Positions 54,435 through 63,782 of a stretch of DNA of 64,000 nt are shown here, in pieces. The notes beneath the pieces were generated by a model, which searched no databases, was not told the DNA's origin, and was given only the letters and a program-made list of their open reading frames with translations. Origin of the DNA: M0108 sp044228795 (GTDB lineage Bacteria; Pseudomonadota; Gammaproteobacteria; Chromatiales; Chromatiaceae). The first letter of the stretch is position 1; every line of letters starts with the position of its first letter. The stretch is from positions 124,001 to 188,000 of the forward strand of contig JBGAUE010000003.1 in assembly GCA_044228795.1 (NCBI GenBank). Direction: 5' to 3'. The translations under genes were made by a program, and so were the position numbers.

Positions 54435-55910
54435 ATGACCCAACTCTTCGACCGCGTCCCCGACCGGCTCTTTTCACCGCTCGCCAGCGCCAACCGGCGC
54501 ACCTATGGGGTCCTGCTGCTGGACCTCTACCCCCTGTTCTTCGATCAGATCCACGCGGACGTCTTCCCCTCCCGGGAGACGGTGCGCCATGAGATCGAGG
54601 AACGCCTGGCGGTCATGGCGGTGGCCTGGCAAGAGGAGCAGGAGCCGGACGCGGACGCCCTGTCCGCGCCCCTGACCTCGGCCAGTGAGCACGAGTTCAC
54701 GCCAGCGGCCCTGGTTTATCGCCGCCTGCTGGTTGCCGGCTGGTTCGAGGAGGAGCAGGAGGGCTATCGAGTGCGGGTCACGGTACCCCCGGCGGTGGGG
54801 ACCCTCTGGGGCAGCCTGATGGAGGTGGCGCGCCCAGACCGGGTCTTCTATGGCGGCATGGTCCTGTCCATCTTCAACAATGTGCAAAAGGCCTGGGAGG
54901 AACCCCAGGCCCAGGTGCTGGCCCTGCGCCAGGCGGCCCGGGAGGCGCGCCGCTTTATCCAGCACCTGAACACCATGATCTACGGGCTCAAGGGGCTGTT
55001 GGGGGACATCACCGCCAGTGACGACCATCGCCGCATCCTGAGCCGCTTCTTCGAGGACTTTGTGGAGCGCATCCTGGTTCAGGACTACAAGCGCCTCAAG
55101 ACCCGCAATAATCCCTTTCGCTACCGCCAGCAGATCCTGCAGCGGGTGCGGGAGTTGGAATATGACCTGGAACGAAAACAGGCCCTGGTGGCGGGCTATC
55201 TGGAGCAGACCGGGGAGGCCGACGCCCCGTCCGCCGGGCGGGCCATCAACGATGACATCCGGCAATTGCGCGATGTCTTTGAACGGCTCGATGGCCACCT
55301 GGAACGGGTGGACCGGTTTCGCGCCCGGGTGGAGCGGCGCGTCGCCGACACGGTCCGCTACCTGGATCGCACCCAGCCCGGCATGGCGGCTCGCTTCGCC
55401 ACCCTCCTCCGGGATCTGGGCCCCCGCCTGGCGGATTGGGAGGATGAGGCGGCCAGCCCCTTGCCCCTGCCCCTCATCGACGTGCTCCCAGTGGGGGCCC
55501 GAGGCTTGAAGGAGGCCCCCCGGCACCACCGCCCGCCAGAGCCCCGCCCCCTCGTCAGTCGCGCGGTGGACCCCGCGGTGCAGGCCCGCCAACAGGCGCT
55601 GCGCGCCTACCTGGATCGCCGCCGCATCGACCCTAAACGCATCGCCCTCTATCTGGAGTGCCAGTTGGCGGGCCGGGGGCGGGTCGAGGGAGCCGCCATG
55701 ACCATCGGCAGCGTGGAGGATTTCATCGCCTTCACCCATGCGCGCCACCTGAATTATCTCCCCGGGGCCGGGCGCTTGCGACAGACCTACCAGATCGAAA
55801 CCCGGGAGGGCCTTATCGCTAACGACTGGCTGCGCTGTCCCGACTTCGCCGTCTGGCGTCGCCAGACCCCTGCCGAGGCCCTGACCGAGGGAGACCCCGA
55901 TGCTGCGTGA
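54435..55910 (+). CDS. jetA: Wadjet defence system subunit JetA (kleisin-like)
   Basis: 491 residues starting TQLFDRVPDRLFSPLASANRRTYGVLLLDL, the opening of the JetA family named DUF5716. A winged-helix-like N-terminus is followed by long helices (about residues 130-320, including RRFIQHLNTMIYGLKGLLGDI) and a C-terminal domain with DRRRIDPKRIALYLECQLAG. JetA works like MukF or ScpA, bridging the SMC heads of JetC and binding JetB. First gene of a tight four-gene unit. Its family differs from the DUF3375-type JetA, so the system is probably not type I; the exact subtype needs alignment. Confidence 0.92.
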   Translation: MTQLFDRVPDRLFSPLASANRRTYGVLLLDLYPLFFDQIHADVFPSRETVRHEIEERLAVMAVAWQEEQEPDADALSAPLTSASEHEFTPAALVYRRLLVAGWFEEEQEGYRVRVTVPPAVGTLWGSLMEVARPDRVFYGGMVLSIFNNVQKAWEEPQAQVLALRQAAREARRFIQHLNTMIYGLKGLLGDITASDDHRRILSRFFEDFVERILVQDYKRLKTRNNPFRYRQQILQRVRELEYDLERKQALVAGYLEQTGEADAPSAGRAINDDIRQLRDVFERLDGHLERVDRFRARVERRVADTVRYLDRTQPGMAARFATLLRDLGPRLADWEDEAASPLPLPLIDVLPVGARGLKEAPRHHRPPEPRPLVSRAVDPAVQARQQALRAYLDRRRIDPKRIALYLECQLAGRGRVEGAAMTIGSVEDFIAFTHARHLNYLPGAGRLRQTYQIETREGLIANDWLRCPDFAVWRRQTPAEALTEGDPDAA

Positions 55911-56697
55911 CTTGCGCCAGGTCTGCGAGCATGCCGGGGGTGCCGAGCCCCATGACTTCCGTGCCGCTGCCGGGGCCGTGCTCAAGCGCCAGTTCCTGCT
56001 CCTGGAGCGACAGGTGGACCGGGACGCCTATCGGCTCATCGTCAACCACTTCGATTACTTCGGCAATCTCTTTGATGCCCTAGGTTGGACGCTGCACCGC
56101 GACGATACCTTTGGCATCATCGGCCTCTTGCCTGGGGATGCGGAAGGCTTCAAGCACCTGCGCCTGGGGGAAAGTTTGATGATGCTGTGTCTGCGGCTGC
56201 TCTACGAGGAAGAGATGGCGCGCTTCGAGGCCCGAGAGGGCAGCGTTTACGCCCCCGCGGAGGCCCTGCTCGGCCGCTACGAGACCCTGCTCAAGCGCAA
56301 GCGGCCCCTCATCTCGGACTTCCGGGAGATGCTGCGCCGGCTGCGCCGGTATTCGCTGATCGAGACCCGGGAGGAGGCCGAGGACGGCCTGCCCGTCATC
56401 CGCATCCTGCCCACAATTCGCCTGGTCACCGGCGACCAGGTCCAAACCCGCATCGCGGCCTTCGTCGGGGCGCTCGACGAGGCCCCGGACGCCCTGGATG
56501 AGAGCGACCTGGCGATGGACGGCGGGGATCCGGATGCCCGGGATGAGGCTCTCCCGAACCTGGGCGGCCCGATCCCGGCTACCGATGAGAGAGCCAGGAC
56601 TGAGCCGGACCCGACGCCCCTGAACGCCGAGGGCCAGGAACGGGACAACTTGGAAGCGACTCCGCTGGACAGGGCCAGGAGGGGCCAAACCCCATGA
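55900..56697 (+). CDS. jetB: Wadjet defence system subunit JetB (kite-like, DUF4194)
   Basis: 265 residues overlapping jetA by 11 bases and jetC by 4. The MukE-like winged-helix region runs from FRAAAGAVLKRQFLLLERQ through YRLIVNHFDYFGNLFDALGW to LLYEEEMARFEAREG. A helical LLKRKRPLISDFREMLRRLRRYSLIE segment (in two parts) typical of DUF4194 follows. The final 70 residues are acidic and likely disordered, with no clear homology. JetB binds the kleisin JetA within the SMC complex. Confidence 0.92.
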   Translation: MLRDLRQVCEHAGGAEPHDFRAAAGAVLKRQFLLLERQVDRDAYRLIVNHFDYFGNLFDALGWTLHRDDTFGIIGLLPGDAEGFKHLRLGESLMMLCLRLLYEEEMARFEAREGSVYAPAEALLGRYETLLKRKRPLISDFREMLRRLRRYSLIETREEAEDGLPVIRILPTIRLVTGDQVQTRIAAFVGALDEAPDALDESDLAMDGGDPDARDEALPNLGGPIPATDERARTEPDPTPLNAEGQERDNLEATPLDRARRGQTP

Positions 56698-59600
56698 AGC
56701 GCCTGGTCCGCCTTCTCATGATCAACTGGTACCGCCTGGAGCAGGCGAGCATCGACATCGTCGGCCACACGGCGGTCATAGGCCCTAATGCCTCCGGGAA
56801 GTCGTCCCTGCTGGATGCCATCCAGGCGGTACTGGTGGGCGGTGACAAGCGCTGGTGGAACCCCAATGCCAGCGCCGGAGAGAAGAGCACCCGCAGCCTG
56901 CGCGACTACTGTCTTGGCGTGGTACGCGATCCCAGCAATCCGGACCTTTCCCAGGAGTTCCGTCCCCGGGACCAGGCCATCAGCTACCTGGCCCTGGTGT
57001 TCCGTGACGACCAGACGGGTGCTGCCACCAGCATCGGACTGGCCCTGCACGCCCGGCTGGACGAGCCCCAAGAGGTGATCGACGGGCGCTTCATCGCCCC
57101 CGGTCTGGATCTGGTCCTATCGGACCTGGTGGACCGGACCCCCGCAGGCCCCATCCCCAAGCCCTGGAAGCGGCTGCGAGAGGAGCTGCGTATGCGCATT
57201 GGCGAGCCCTTCCGGGTCCATGCCTTGGTGGGCGAATACCAGCGCCACCTCTGCTTCCTGCTCGCCGATGCCCGGCGCCCCCTGGACGCGCCCCACTTCC
57301 TGCGCGCCTTCCGCAACGCCATTACCTTCGCCCCCATTCGCAATGTCTCGGACTTCGTGCGCGGCCACATCCTGGAGGAAAGGTCCATCCAGGTGCGTTC
57401 CCTGCAGCAGGCCCTGCACCATTACCGGGATATCCAGACCCGCACCCGCGAGGCCCGCCAGCGTGAGGAGGCCCTGGCCCTTATCGACCGCGGCTACCAG
57501 CGCGCCGAACAGGCCGACCGGCTGGGCCTGGCCTGGCGCTGGGTCGAGCAGGAGGCGGCCTTCAACGCCCTGGAGGCGGAGCAGGAGCCGCGGCGCCAGA
57601 CCCTAGAGCGTCTCGGGGCCGAGATTGCCAAGCTCGGTTCCCGCCTCGAAAACCTGGACCAGCAATGGCGGCACGCCGACGCCGCCCTGACCGAGGCCAA
57701 CCGCCGCCTGGCCGCCACCGACCTGGAACAGCAACGTGAGCGCCTCCAGGCTGAGATGCGAGCGGCGCGCAAGACCCTGGACGAGGCCAACCAGGGCATC
57801 GAACAGGCCCGGCTGGGTCTGGGGGCCGTGCATCGCCTGCTCGACAACGCGGAGCGGCTCGAGGACACCATTCTGATCCAGGCCCTTCAGGGCCTCCCCC
57901 CTTTACTGCATCGGAATGAGGGTCTGCTGGCCGCGACCTGGCCCCAGGCCCCCGCCGCAGTCATGACCGCCGTAGCCCTCATCGCCCCACGCGTCGCCGA
58001 GGCAGTGGACCGGCTGTCGGTGCGCTACGACCAGTTAGTCGGCGAGGTAGGTGAGATGGCTCGTGCCCTCGAGTCCCTCCAGGCACGCATCGCCCGCCTG
58101 GAGCAGGGCGACAGCGACCTGAGGCCCGCCACCCTGCACCTCATCGCCCTGCTCGCGGATCACGGCATCGCCGCCGTGCCCCTCTGCGACCGGGTGGACC
58201 TGGCGGATGAGCAGTGGCGGGATGCCCTGGAGGCCTTCCTGGGTGGCCACCGCGAGGCCCTGCTGGTCGATCCGGCCCAGGTGCGCGAGGCCATCGGCCT
58301 TTATCGGCGCGAGGGCAAACGGCTCGCGATCTACGGCACCCGGGTGATCAACACCCTTAAGACCGCCCAATGGCGGGGGCCAGCCAGCCCCGGCAGCCTG
58401 GCGGAGATGGCCATTAGCGACGACCCCCATGCCGCCGCCTATATCATTCAGCGCGCCGGCAAAATCCTGCGGGTAGAGACCGAGGATGAGTTGCTGCGCC
58501 ATGAACGGGCCATCACCGCCGACGGCATGCTTGCCTCCGGCAGCGCCGTGGTCCGCCTGGCCCCGGTGGAGCCCATGCTGGGGCGGGAGGCGCGCCGGCT
58601 GCGGCTGCAAGCCCTCAAGACCCAGTTCGACCGGGACCAGGGGGCCCATTACCGCAAACAGGAAGAGAAGGCGGCCATCAAGGACCTGCGCGAGCGGCAA
58701 CTCATGCCACTGCACGAGCGCCTGCGCGGCTTCCCGGACCTGGTGAGCCTGACGGCCACCCGGCAGGAGACCCAGGTCGAGTTGGACCGTCTCCAGACTC
58801 AGGAGCAAGCCCTCCGGGATGACACCCATTACCTGCGGCTTCAGGAGGAGGTCAAGCGCTGCGCCACCGAGCGCGATGCCCTAGCGGTAGCCCGAGAGCG
58901 GACGGCCCGGGACCAAGGGGACCGGATACTGACACGTCAGGTGGAAGAGGCCAGCCTCGCCACCTTGGAAGGGGCCTCCCAGGCCGTAGTCGCCCGCCGC
59001 CGCGCCCTCCAACAGACCACCGGCTTCGATGCCGCGCTGGCGTCGGAGCGGCTCGACGAACTCCAGTCCCAGGAGCCCTGCGCCGAGGATAACCCCGCGG
59101 CCTGGCAGGCCCTGAGCACCGAGGCCGAGCGCCGAGCAGGTAGCCAGGAAAAGACGGCGATCAAGCAGCGGACTAATGCCCGGGAGGGCCTAACGAATTA
59201 CTGGGCCGCCTGGTCACCCGACCATAAACCCGCCGGCAACGCCGCCGATGACCCCCTGGTCCTCGCCGCCTGGGTAGTGCAGGAATTGACCCAGGTGCGC
59301 GAGACTCAATTGGCCCGCTACGTCACGGAGGCCGACAATGCCTTGCGGGAGGCCGAGCACGCCTTCCGGAGCGACTTCGTCGGCAAGCTCCAGGAAAACC
59401 TGCAATTGCTGGAAGAGAGCCGCAAGGAGCTCAACCGCAGCCTGCGCAGTCGCCCCTTTCACGGCCAGTATTACAGCTTCATCAAGCAGCCTGAACCGGA
59501 CCTCAAGGAGATTTTGGACTGGGTGCTGGCCTGGACCCCCGAGCAGGGTGGCGACGTCGGTGGCCTTTTCGATGCCGCCCGCGACCCCAACCACCCCCAC

Positions 59601-60206
59601 CGCGCGGCCATCGCCCGCGTCCGTAACCTGCTCATGGAGGCTGCCGGGGGCGAGGGCCACGCCGGTGGCTGGGACGAGCGCCTGGCGGACTACCGCCAGT
59701 ACTACCACTTCGACGTGCGCATGAGCGACGACAAGGAGGGCGGCGGTAATCCGGAATTTCTCTCTCGCCGCCTCGGCAAGGGCTCCGGGGGCGAGCACCA
59801 GTCGCCCTTCTATGTGGCCATCGGCGCCGCCCTGGCCGCTGCCTATCGCCTCGAACGTGATCAGGACGGGCACTTGCGCGGCGGCCTGGCCCTCGCCGTT
59901 TTTGACGAGGCCTTCTCCAAGCTGGACCTACAAAATACGGTGAGCGCCCTCGGTTTTCTCGACGAGTTGGGGCTCCAGGTGCTGCTGGCCGCCCCCGACG
60001 AGAAATACGGCCAGATCGCCGAACATGTGGACACCATCGTCAACGTCTATCGGGACGGCGGCAGCGTCCACATCGATACCGAGTACATCCAGCCCGCGGC
60101 CCGCCGCGCCCTGGGAGCGGACAACCCCACGGTACGCCTGGACCTGGGTCAGGGCGCACCAGCCTTCCTCAAGAGCCCCAATCTCCTCCAACCGCTAACC
60201 CCATGA
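56694..60206 (+). CDS. jetC: Wadjet defence system subunit JetC (SMC/MukB-like ATPase)
   Basis: 1170 residues. Walker A GPNASGKSSLL is at residues 30-40. Next come long coiled-coil segments (about 255-390 and 640-900, rich in E/Q/R/A heptads such as EQQRERLQAEMRAARKTLDE), separated by a hinge-like region near residues 500-620. The signature GKGSGGEHQSPF is near residue 1030 and Walker B LAVFDEAFSKLD near 1068, then AAPDEKYGQIAEHVDTIV. JetC extrudes DNA loops and recognises small circles that are then cut by JetD. All ATPase motifs are intact. Starts in a 4-base overlap with jetB. Confidence 0.95.
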   Translation: MKRLVRLLMINWYRLEQASIDIVGHTAVIGPNASGKSSLLDAIQAVLVGGDKRWWNPNASAGEKSTRSLRDYCLGVVRDPSNPDLSQEFRPRDQAISYLALVFRDDQTGAATSIGLALHARLDEPQEVIDGRFIAPGLDLVLSDLVDRTPAGPIPKPWKRLREELRMRIGEPFRVHALVGEYQRHLCFLLADARRPLDAPHFLRAFRNAITFAPIRNVSDFVRGHILEERSIQVRSLQQALHHYRDIQTRTREARQREEALALIDRGYQRAEQADRLGLAWRWVEQEAAFNALEAEQEPRRQTLERLGAEIAKLGSRLENLDQQWRHADAALTEANRRLAATDLEQQRERLQAEMRAARKTLDEANQGIEQARLGLGAVHRLLDNAERLEDTILIQALQGLPPLLHRNEGLLAATWPQAPAAVMTAVALIAPRVAEAVDRLSVRYDQLVGEVGEMARALESLQARIARLEQGDSDLRPATLHLIALLADHGIAAVPLCDRVDLADEQWRDALEAFLGGHREALLVDPAQVREAIGLYRREGKRLAIYGTRVINTLKTAQWRGPASPGSLAEMAISDDPHAAAYIIQRAGKILRVETEDELLRHERAITADGMLASGSAVVRLAPVEPMLGREARRLRLQALKTQFDRDQGAHYRKQEEKAAIKDLRERQLMPLHERLRGFPDLVSLTATRQETQVELDRLQTQEQALRDDTHYLRLQEEVKRCATERDALAVARERTARDQGDRILTRQVEEASLATLEGASQAVVARRRALQQTTGFDAALASERLDELQSQEPCAEDNPAAWQALSTEAERRAGSQEKTAIKQRTNAREGLTNYWAAWSPDHKPAGNAADDPLVLAAWVVQELTQVRETQLARYVTEADNALREAEHAFRSDFVGKLQENLQLLEESRKELNRSLRSRPFHGQYYSFIKQPEPDLKEILDWVLAWTPEQGGDVGGLFDAARDPNHPHRAAIARVRNLLMEAAGGEGHAGGWDERLADYRQYYHFDVRMSDDKEGGGNPEFLSRRLGKGSGGEHQSPFYVAIGAALAAAYRLERDQDGHLRGGLALAVFDEAFSKLDLQNTVSALGFLDELGLQVLLAAPDEKYGQIAEHVDTIVNVYRDGGSVHIDTEYIQPAARRALGADNPTVRLDLGQGAPAFLKSPNLLQPLTP

Positions 60207-60321
60207 GCCAGCCATCCCCCTTAGCCCACAACAGCCCCCCAGGCCATGACCATGGCCCCGGATACTGCTCTGTATCACCCTTCCCGAGTGCGACAGGATG
60301 GTTCAAGAGCCTGGACCAGCC

Positions 60322-61581
60322 ATGAGTCAGGTCGCCCGCGCCCTCCTGCTCAAGCTCCTGGCTCAGGTGGACCGGGGCGGCCGGGACTCGGTCCCCATCG
60401 GCGACCGCTCCGCCCATGCCTACTTTGAGATCACCGATCTGGCAGAGCGTGACGCCCTCCATGCCTATCTGGCCAATGCCGAGGCTGCGGGTGGCGTGAC
60501 GCTCGAGTGGGGGCGCCGCACGGCTGCCCAGGATCTGCGACGCATCCGCATCCAGGACCCGGACCTGCTGGCGGCCTGGCTGGGCGTCTCCCGGACCTCC
60601 GTTCGGGCGCGCACCATCTGCCAGGCACTGGCTACGCCCATGGCCGATGCCCCCGGGTGGCTCCGGGACGCTTTTGCCCAGGCCCTGGCCCAGTGGCGCC
60701 TGGGCCACAGCCCCTTTCGTATTCCCCCCGCCGAAACCACCGCGGCCATCAACCTGTTTCGGATCGCCCGCGCCCTCGCGGCAGGGGAGCAGGAGGGGCT
60801 CGATCTGCGCCGCTTCAGCGTCCACTTGCTGGGGGATTCCAAGGCCGTGGAGTCCCTGCTGGGCCGGCTGGTCGGGCTGCTACGACGCAATCCCGACTGG
60901 TCCCAATGGCAAGAGGACGCCGACCTCTTCCGTGCCCTGGGACTGGAGAAATTTCCGCCAGCCCTCTACATCAAGGGCCCCCTGGTCCTGAACTACGGCG
61001 GCACGGACTGGGATCTGACATCCCTGCGGCCCTATGTCGCCCTGTCGCCCGACGCCGTCAACCAGATCCAGGCCAGCGCCCCCGTCCCTTACCTGCTGAC
61101 CATCGAGAACCTGGTCAGCTTCCAGCGCCAGGTCCGGGAGATTCAGGACGCCGGCGTCGTGATCTACACCGCCGGCTACCCCGCCCCCGCCCTGGTCCGG
61201 GTGCTGGGGGAACTGGACCGAGCCCTGCCGGCCAACTGCTCATTTTACCACTGGGGTGACCGGGATATCGGCGGCCTGCGCATACTGGCCAGGGTCGTGG
61301 CGGCCTGTCCTCAGCACCCCGTAGCGCCCCACCTCATGAGCGTCCCGGACCCCAGGTCCGGCCCAGGTACCGGCGGTTGGAGCCGCGAGGAGCGTCGCTC
61401 CTTGGAGCAGGCGATCGTCAAAGGCGGCGTCGTGGGGGGCTTAGCCAGGGAGTGGGTCCAGCGGGACCTGGCCAAGCTGGAGCAAGAGGCACTGGACCCG
61501 ATCAGCCCCGCGGCAAACGAGCAGCCGATCCCTGAGTCCAGGCCTGAAGAGGTGGTTGTGTCAAACCCGGCGGCGACCTAA
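60322..61581 (+). CDS. jetD: Wadjet defence system nuclease subunit JetD (TOPRIM)
   Basis: 419 residues from the ATG at 60322; an ATG at 60298 would add eight residues. The N-terminal half is the DUF3322-type domain (SQVARALLLKLLAQVDRGG). The C-terminal half is the DUF2220/topoisomerase-VI-like TOPRIM domain, with the metal-binding Glu262 in LLTIENLVSF and the DxD pair Asp313/Asp315 in HWGDRDIGGLRI. JetD cleaves plasmids captured by JetABC. A gap of about 115 bases separates it from jetC, unlike the overlapped upstream genes. The last 30 residues are a polar tail of unknown role. Confidence 0.92.
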   Translation: MSQVARALLLKLLAQVDRGGRDSVPIGDRSAHAYFEITDLAERDALHAYLANAEAAGGVTLEWGRRTAAQDLRRIRIQDPDLLAAWLGVSRTSVRARTICQALATPMADAPGWLRDAFAQALAQWRLGHSPFRIPPAETTAAINLFRIARALAAGEQEGLDLRRFSVHLLGDSKAVESLLGRLVGLLRRNPDWSQWQEDADLFRALGLEKFPPALYIKGPLVLNYGGTDWDLTSLRPYVALSPDAVNQIQASAPVPYLLTIENLVSFQRQVREIQDAGVVIYTAGYPAPALVRVLGELDRALPANCSFYHWGDRDIGGLRILARVVAACPQHPVAPHLMSVPDPRSGPGTGGWSREERRSLEQAIVKGGVVGGLAREWVQRDLAKLEQEALDPISPAANEQPIPESRPEEVVVSNPAAT

Positions 61582-62003
61582 AGTTCTGGGCGCTGATCGA
61601 TCCAGGCGATGACCTCGTCGATCTTCGGCTGTTTGGCGGGGGCGATACGCTTGGCCTCTTCCAGGGCGGAACGGGCCTGACCATAATGACCGCCGTGGAG
61701 AAAGGCCATGGCCATACCGACGAAGGCGTCGGCATTGTTGGCGTCCAGGCTGATGGCACGCTGAAAGCTCTGTATGCTGCCGGCATAGTCCTGACTCATG
61801 AGTTGTGCACCGCCCAGGCGTTGGAAGGCCCGGGAGGAATTCGGCTCGGCGACCACCGCCTGTTGCAGGACGGCAAGGGCCTCGGGGAGTTTACCCTCGT
61901 TGAGGAGGGTCTCGCCCTGTTGCAGCAGACTGGGCTCCTCGGCGACAGCCATGGGCAAGGCCGCACATAGCAGAGCGGCGGCGAGAAATGAACGTAGTTT
62001 CAT
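61578..62003 (-). CDS. Periplasmic TPR-repeat protein
   Basis: 141 residues from the ATG at 62003, with GGAGGAGA upstream. The signal peptide LRSFLAAALLCAALPMAVAEE is cleaved around residue 22. About three tetratricopeptide repeats follow, with typical A-G-A spacing: LLNEGKLPEALAVLQQAV, AFQRLGGAQLMSQDYAGSIQ, and FVGMAMAFLHGGHYGQARSA. It lies 90 bases after the octaheme cytochrome gene on the same strand and could assist its assembly or interact with it. A terminator sits between the two. Convergent with jetD by four bases. Confidence 0.85.
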   Translation of the reverse strand: MKLRSFLAAALLCAALPMAVAEEPSLLQQGETLLNEGKLPEALAVLQQAVVAEPNSSRAFQRLGGAQLMSQDYAGSIQSFQRAISLDANNADAFVGMAMAFLHGGHYGQARSALEEAKRIAPAKQPKIDEVIAWIDQRPEL

Positions 62004-62025
62004 GCCATTATCTCCTCCAGAAATG

Positions 62026-62065
62026 AAAAATCCCGCGGGGAGCCACACCAGGCCCCCCGCGGGAT
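62026..62065 (-). terminator. Terminator between the octaheme cytochrome and TPR genes
   Basis: On the minus strand ATCCCGCGGGG and CCCCGCGGGAT form an 11-base-pair stem with a 14-base loop, followed by TTTTT. The TPR gene begins only 23 bases after the T-run, leaving no room for a promoter in between. Expression of the TPR gene therefore seems to rely on read-through. Confidence 0.8.
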
Positions 62066-62092
62066 CTCGCTTGAGCGCGATCTAGGATCGGC

Positions 62093-63598
62093 CTATTTCA
62101 AGGCCCCCTTGCCGTAACGGGCCTCGAAACCGGCACGCACCTTTTCCAGCGACTCCTTGCTCATGCCGTTGAAGTACCAGTCATGGCCCTCGATGGGCTT
62201 GAAGTACTTCTCCAGCAGGGCCACGGCGGCCTTATCGTTCTTGTCCTTACGCTTGACCACTTCCTTGAGTTCGGGTATCCACTCGAAATAGGTGTGCTTG
62301 GCCACCTCGTAGATACCGTGCCACCAGGTGTAGTCCGGACCCATCATGGCGGCGCCATGGCGGGCACGACGACCCTCGTGGTGCCAGATTTCCCACCAGG
62401 TCCATTCGATTTGCTCGTCAAAGGGCGCGGGGGTGATGTAGCCCTTGTCCTTGAGTTCGGCCATGATGGCGGCGATGGGCTTAGCGAACTTCTCGTTGTA
62501 GAGATCGACCACGTCATCGAACTGCTTGTAGTGGCCCTCGATCACGCTGGTGGAGTGACAACCGAAGCAGATGCTCTCCATTTTGGCGCGGCGGTTTTTC
62601 CAGGTGATGACCTCGATGACCTTGGAGCCCTTGGCCTCGTCCCCGACCTTGGGAAGTTCCTTACCCTCCGGTACATCGAACTCATTGCCATCCTCCAGCT
62701 TCACCAGGTTCATCTTGGTGGAGATGGGTGGCCTCAAGGTCCAGGAGATGCGGTCGCCGACATCGTGGGTCTTAGGCTGATTGAGACCGGCGCTCATGTG
62801 ACAGGTGGCACAGGTGGGGGCGGCGGAGTAATCCACCCCGGCGATCCACTTGTCGGACTTGAGATTCATCTCATCGACCTGGGCCCGATAGATGATGCCG
62901 TGCTTGGACTCGTTATAGACCTCGATCTGAGGATGATCGGGGCCCACATGGCATTTGCCGCAGGTGTCCGGGGTACGGGCCTGTTCGCGGGAGAAGCGAT
63001 GACGTCCATGGCAGGCGGTGCAGGAGCCCTTGGAGCCATCCGGGTTCATGCGGCCAATGCCGGTGTTGGGCCAGCTACCCGGCAGGGGGCGACCCTTGTT
63101 CTTGCCCTCGGTTTGAAATTCCAGGAGACCACCATGGCACTGGCGGCAGCCGGCGTTGACCGCTGCAGGTCCGCCCACCACCTCGCCCATGAGGTTATCC
63201 AGGGAGGCGAGGATGTCGCCGGCCTTGGAGTGATGGGAACCTTCCATCTGCTCGTACTCATCCGTATGGCATTTCGAGCAGTCTTTAGGGGTCACCACGA
63301 TGGAGATCAGGGCCCCCTCGTGGTCGAAGGCATCGACATCCCCCTCCTTGGCCGCATGACAATCCAGGCAGTTGACGCCATTCTGACCATGCTGGCTTTT
63401 ATTCCATTCCCAGTAGAGGCCAGGGTTCTCGGTCATGTGGCAATCAACGCACTCCTGGCCCGCGGGCGCGCCCCAATCGACCCCAGCCTTGCCGGCTGGA
63501 CGATCGGCTTGGGCCGGCCCCTGGGCCAACAGTAGGGCAATGCCGGCCAGGATACTGGAAAGCCAAGCGACCTTGCGGCCTTGGCGGCTGATATTCAT
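62093..63598 (-). CDS. Octaheme hydroxylamine-oxidoreductase-like cytochrome c
   Basis: 501 residues from the ATG at 63598 (AAGGAGA upstream). The signal peptide covers residues 1-31. Exactly eight CXXCH motifs follow, at Cys50, 77, 107, 151, 193, 213, 263 and 344, with the spacing and the long heme-free C-terminus of the HAO/octaheme nitrite-reductase family. WHHEGRRARHGAAMMGPDYTWWHGIYEV (in two parts, residues 405-432) is a strongly conserved-looking block. It contains Tyr423, in the region where true HAO carries the Tyr that crosslinks to heme P460; whether this Tyr is equivalent cannot be told without alignment. It may oxidise hydroxylamine or reduce nitrite/hydroxylamine in the periplasm. 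A perfect FNR box lies upstream. Confidence 0.92.
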   Translation of the reverse strand: MNISRQGRKVAWLSSILAGIALLLAQGPAQADRPAGKAGVDWGAPAGQECVDCHMTENPGLYWEWNKSQHGQNGVNCLDCHAAKEGDVDAFDHEGALISIVVTPKDCSKCHTDEYEQMEGSHHSKAGDILASLDNLMGEVVGGPAAVNAGCRQCHGGLLEFQTEGKNKGRPLPGSWPNTGIGRMNPDGSKGSCTACHGRHRFSREQARTPDTCGKCHVGPDHPQIEVYNESKHGIIYRAQVDEMNLKSDKWIAGVDYSAAPTCATCHMSAGLNQPKTHDVGDRISWTLRPPISTKMNLVKLEDGNEFDVPEGKELPKVGDEAKGSKVIEVITWKNRRAKMESICFGCHSTSVIEGHYKQFDDVVDLYNEKFAKPIAAIMAELKDKGYITPAPFDEQIEWTWWEIWHHEGRRARHGAAMMGPDYTWWHGIYEVAKHTYFEWIPELKEVVKRKDKNDKAAVALLEKYFKPIEGHDWYFNGMSKESLEKVRAGFEARYGKGALK

Positions 63599-63782
63599 AA
63601 CGGCTCTCCTTTCAGGTGGAACAGGCTCTCCCGGCTGCTTCGGACCGGTTTGAGGCGATACTCGAACCATGGGAAAGCACGGCGGCACCCTCTGTTCACA
63701 TCCTTGGTTTACCGCTCCCTGTCCCCTGCGCCCCTGTCGCCTAGTTCTTTATTCTGGCGCGTTTTGGGCTTCCCCGTGGGGA

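Noticed and set aside
54474..55985. Open frame of 503 codons on the minus strand across jetA
   Set aside because: Antisense shadow of jetA, with Gly/Gln/His/Leu-rich composition and no motif. The jetA start, overlap with jetB and family match decide the strand.
62183..63535. Open frame of 450 codons on the plus strand across the octaheme gene
   Set aside because: The eight CXXCH motifs and signal peptide on the minus strand show which strand is coding.
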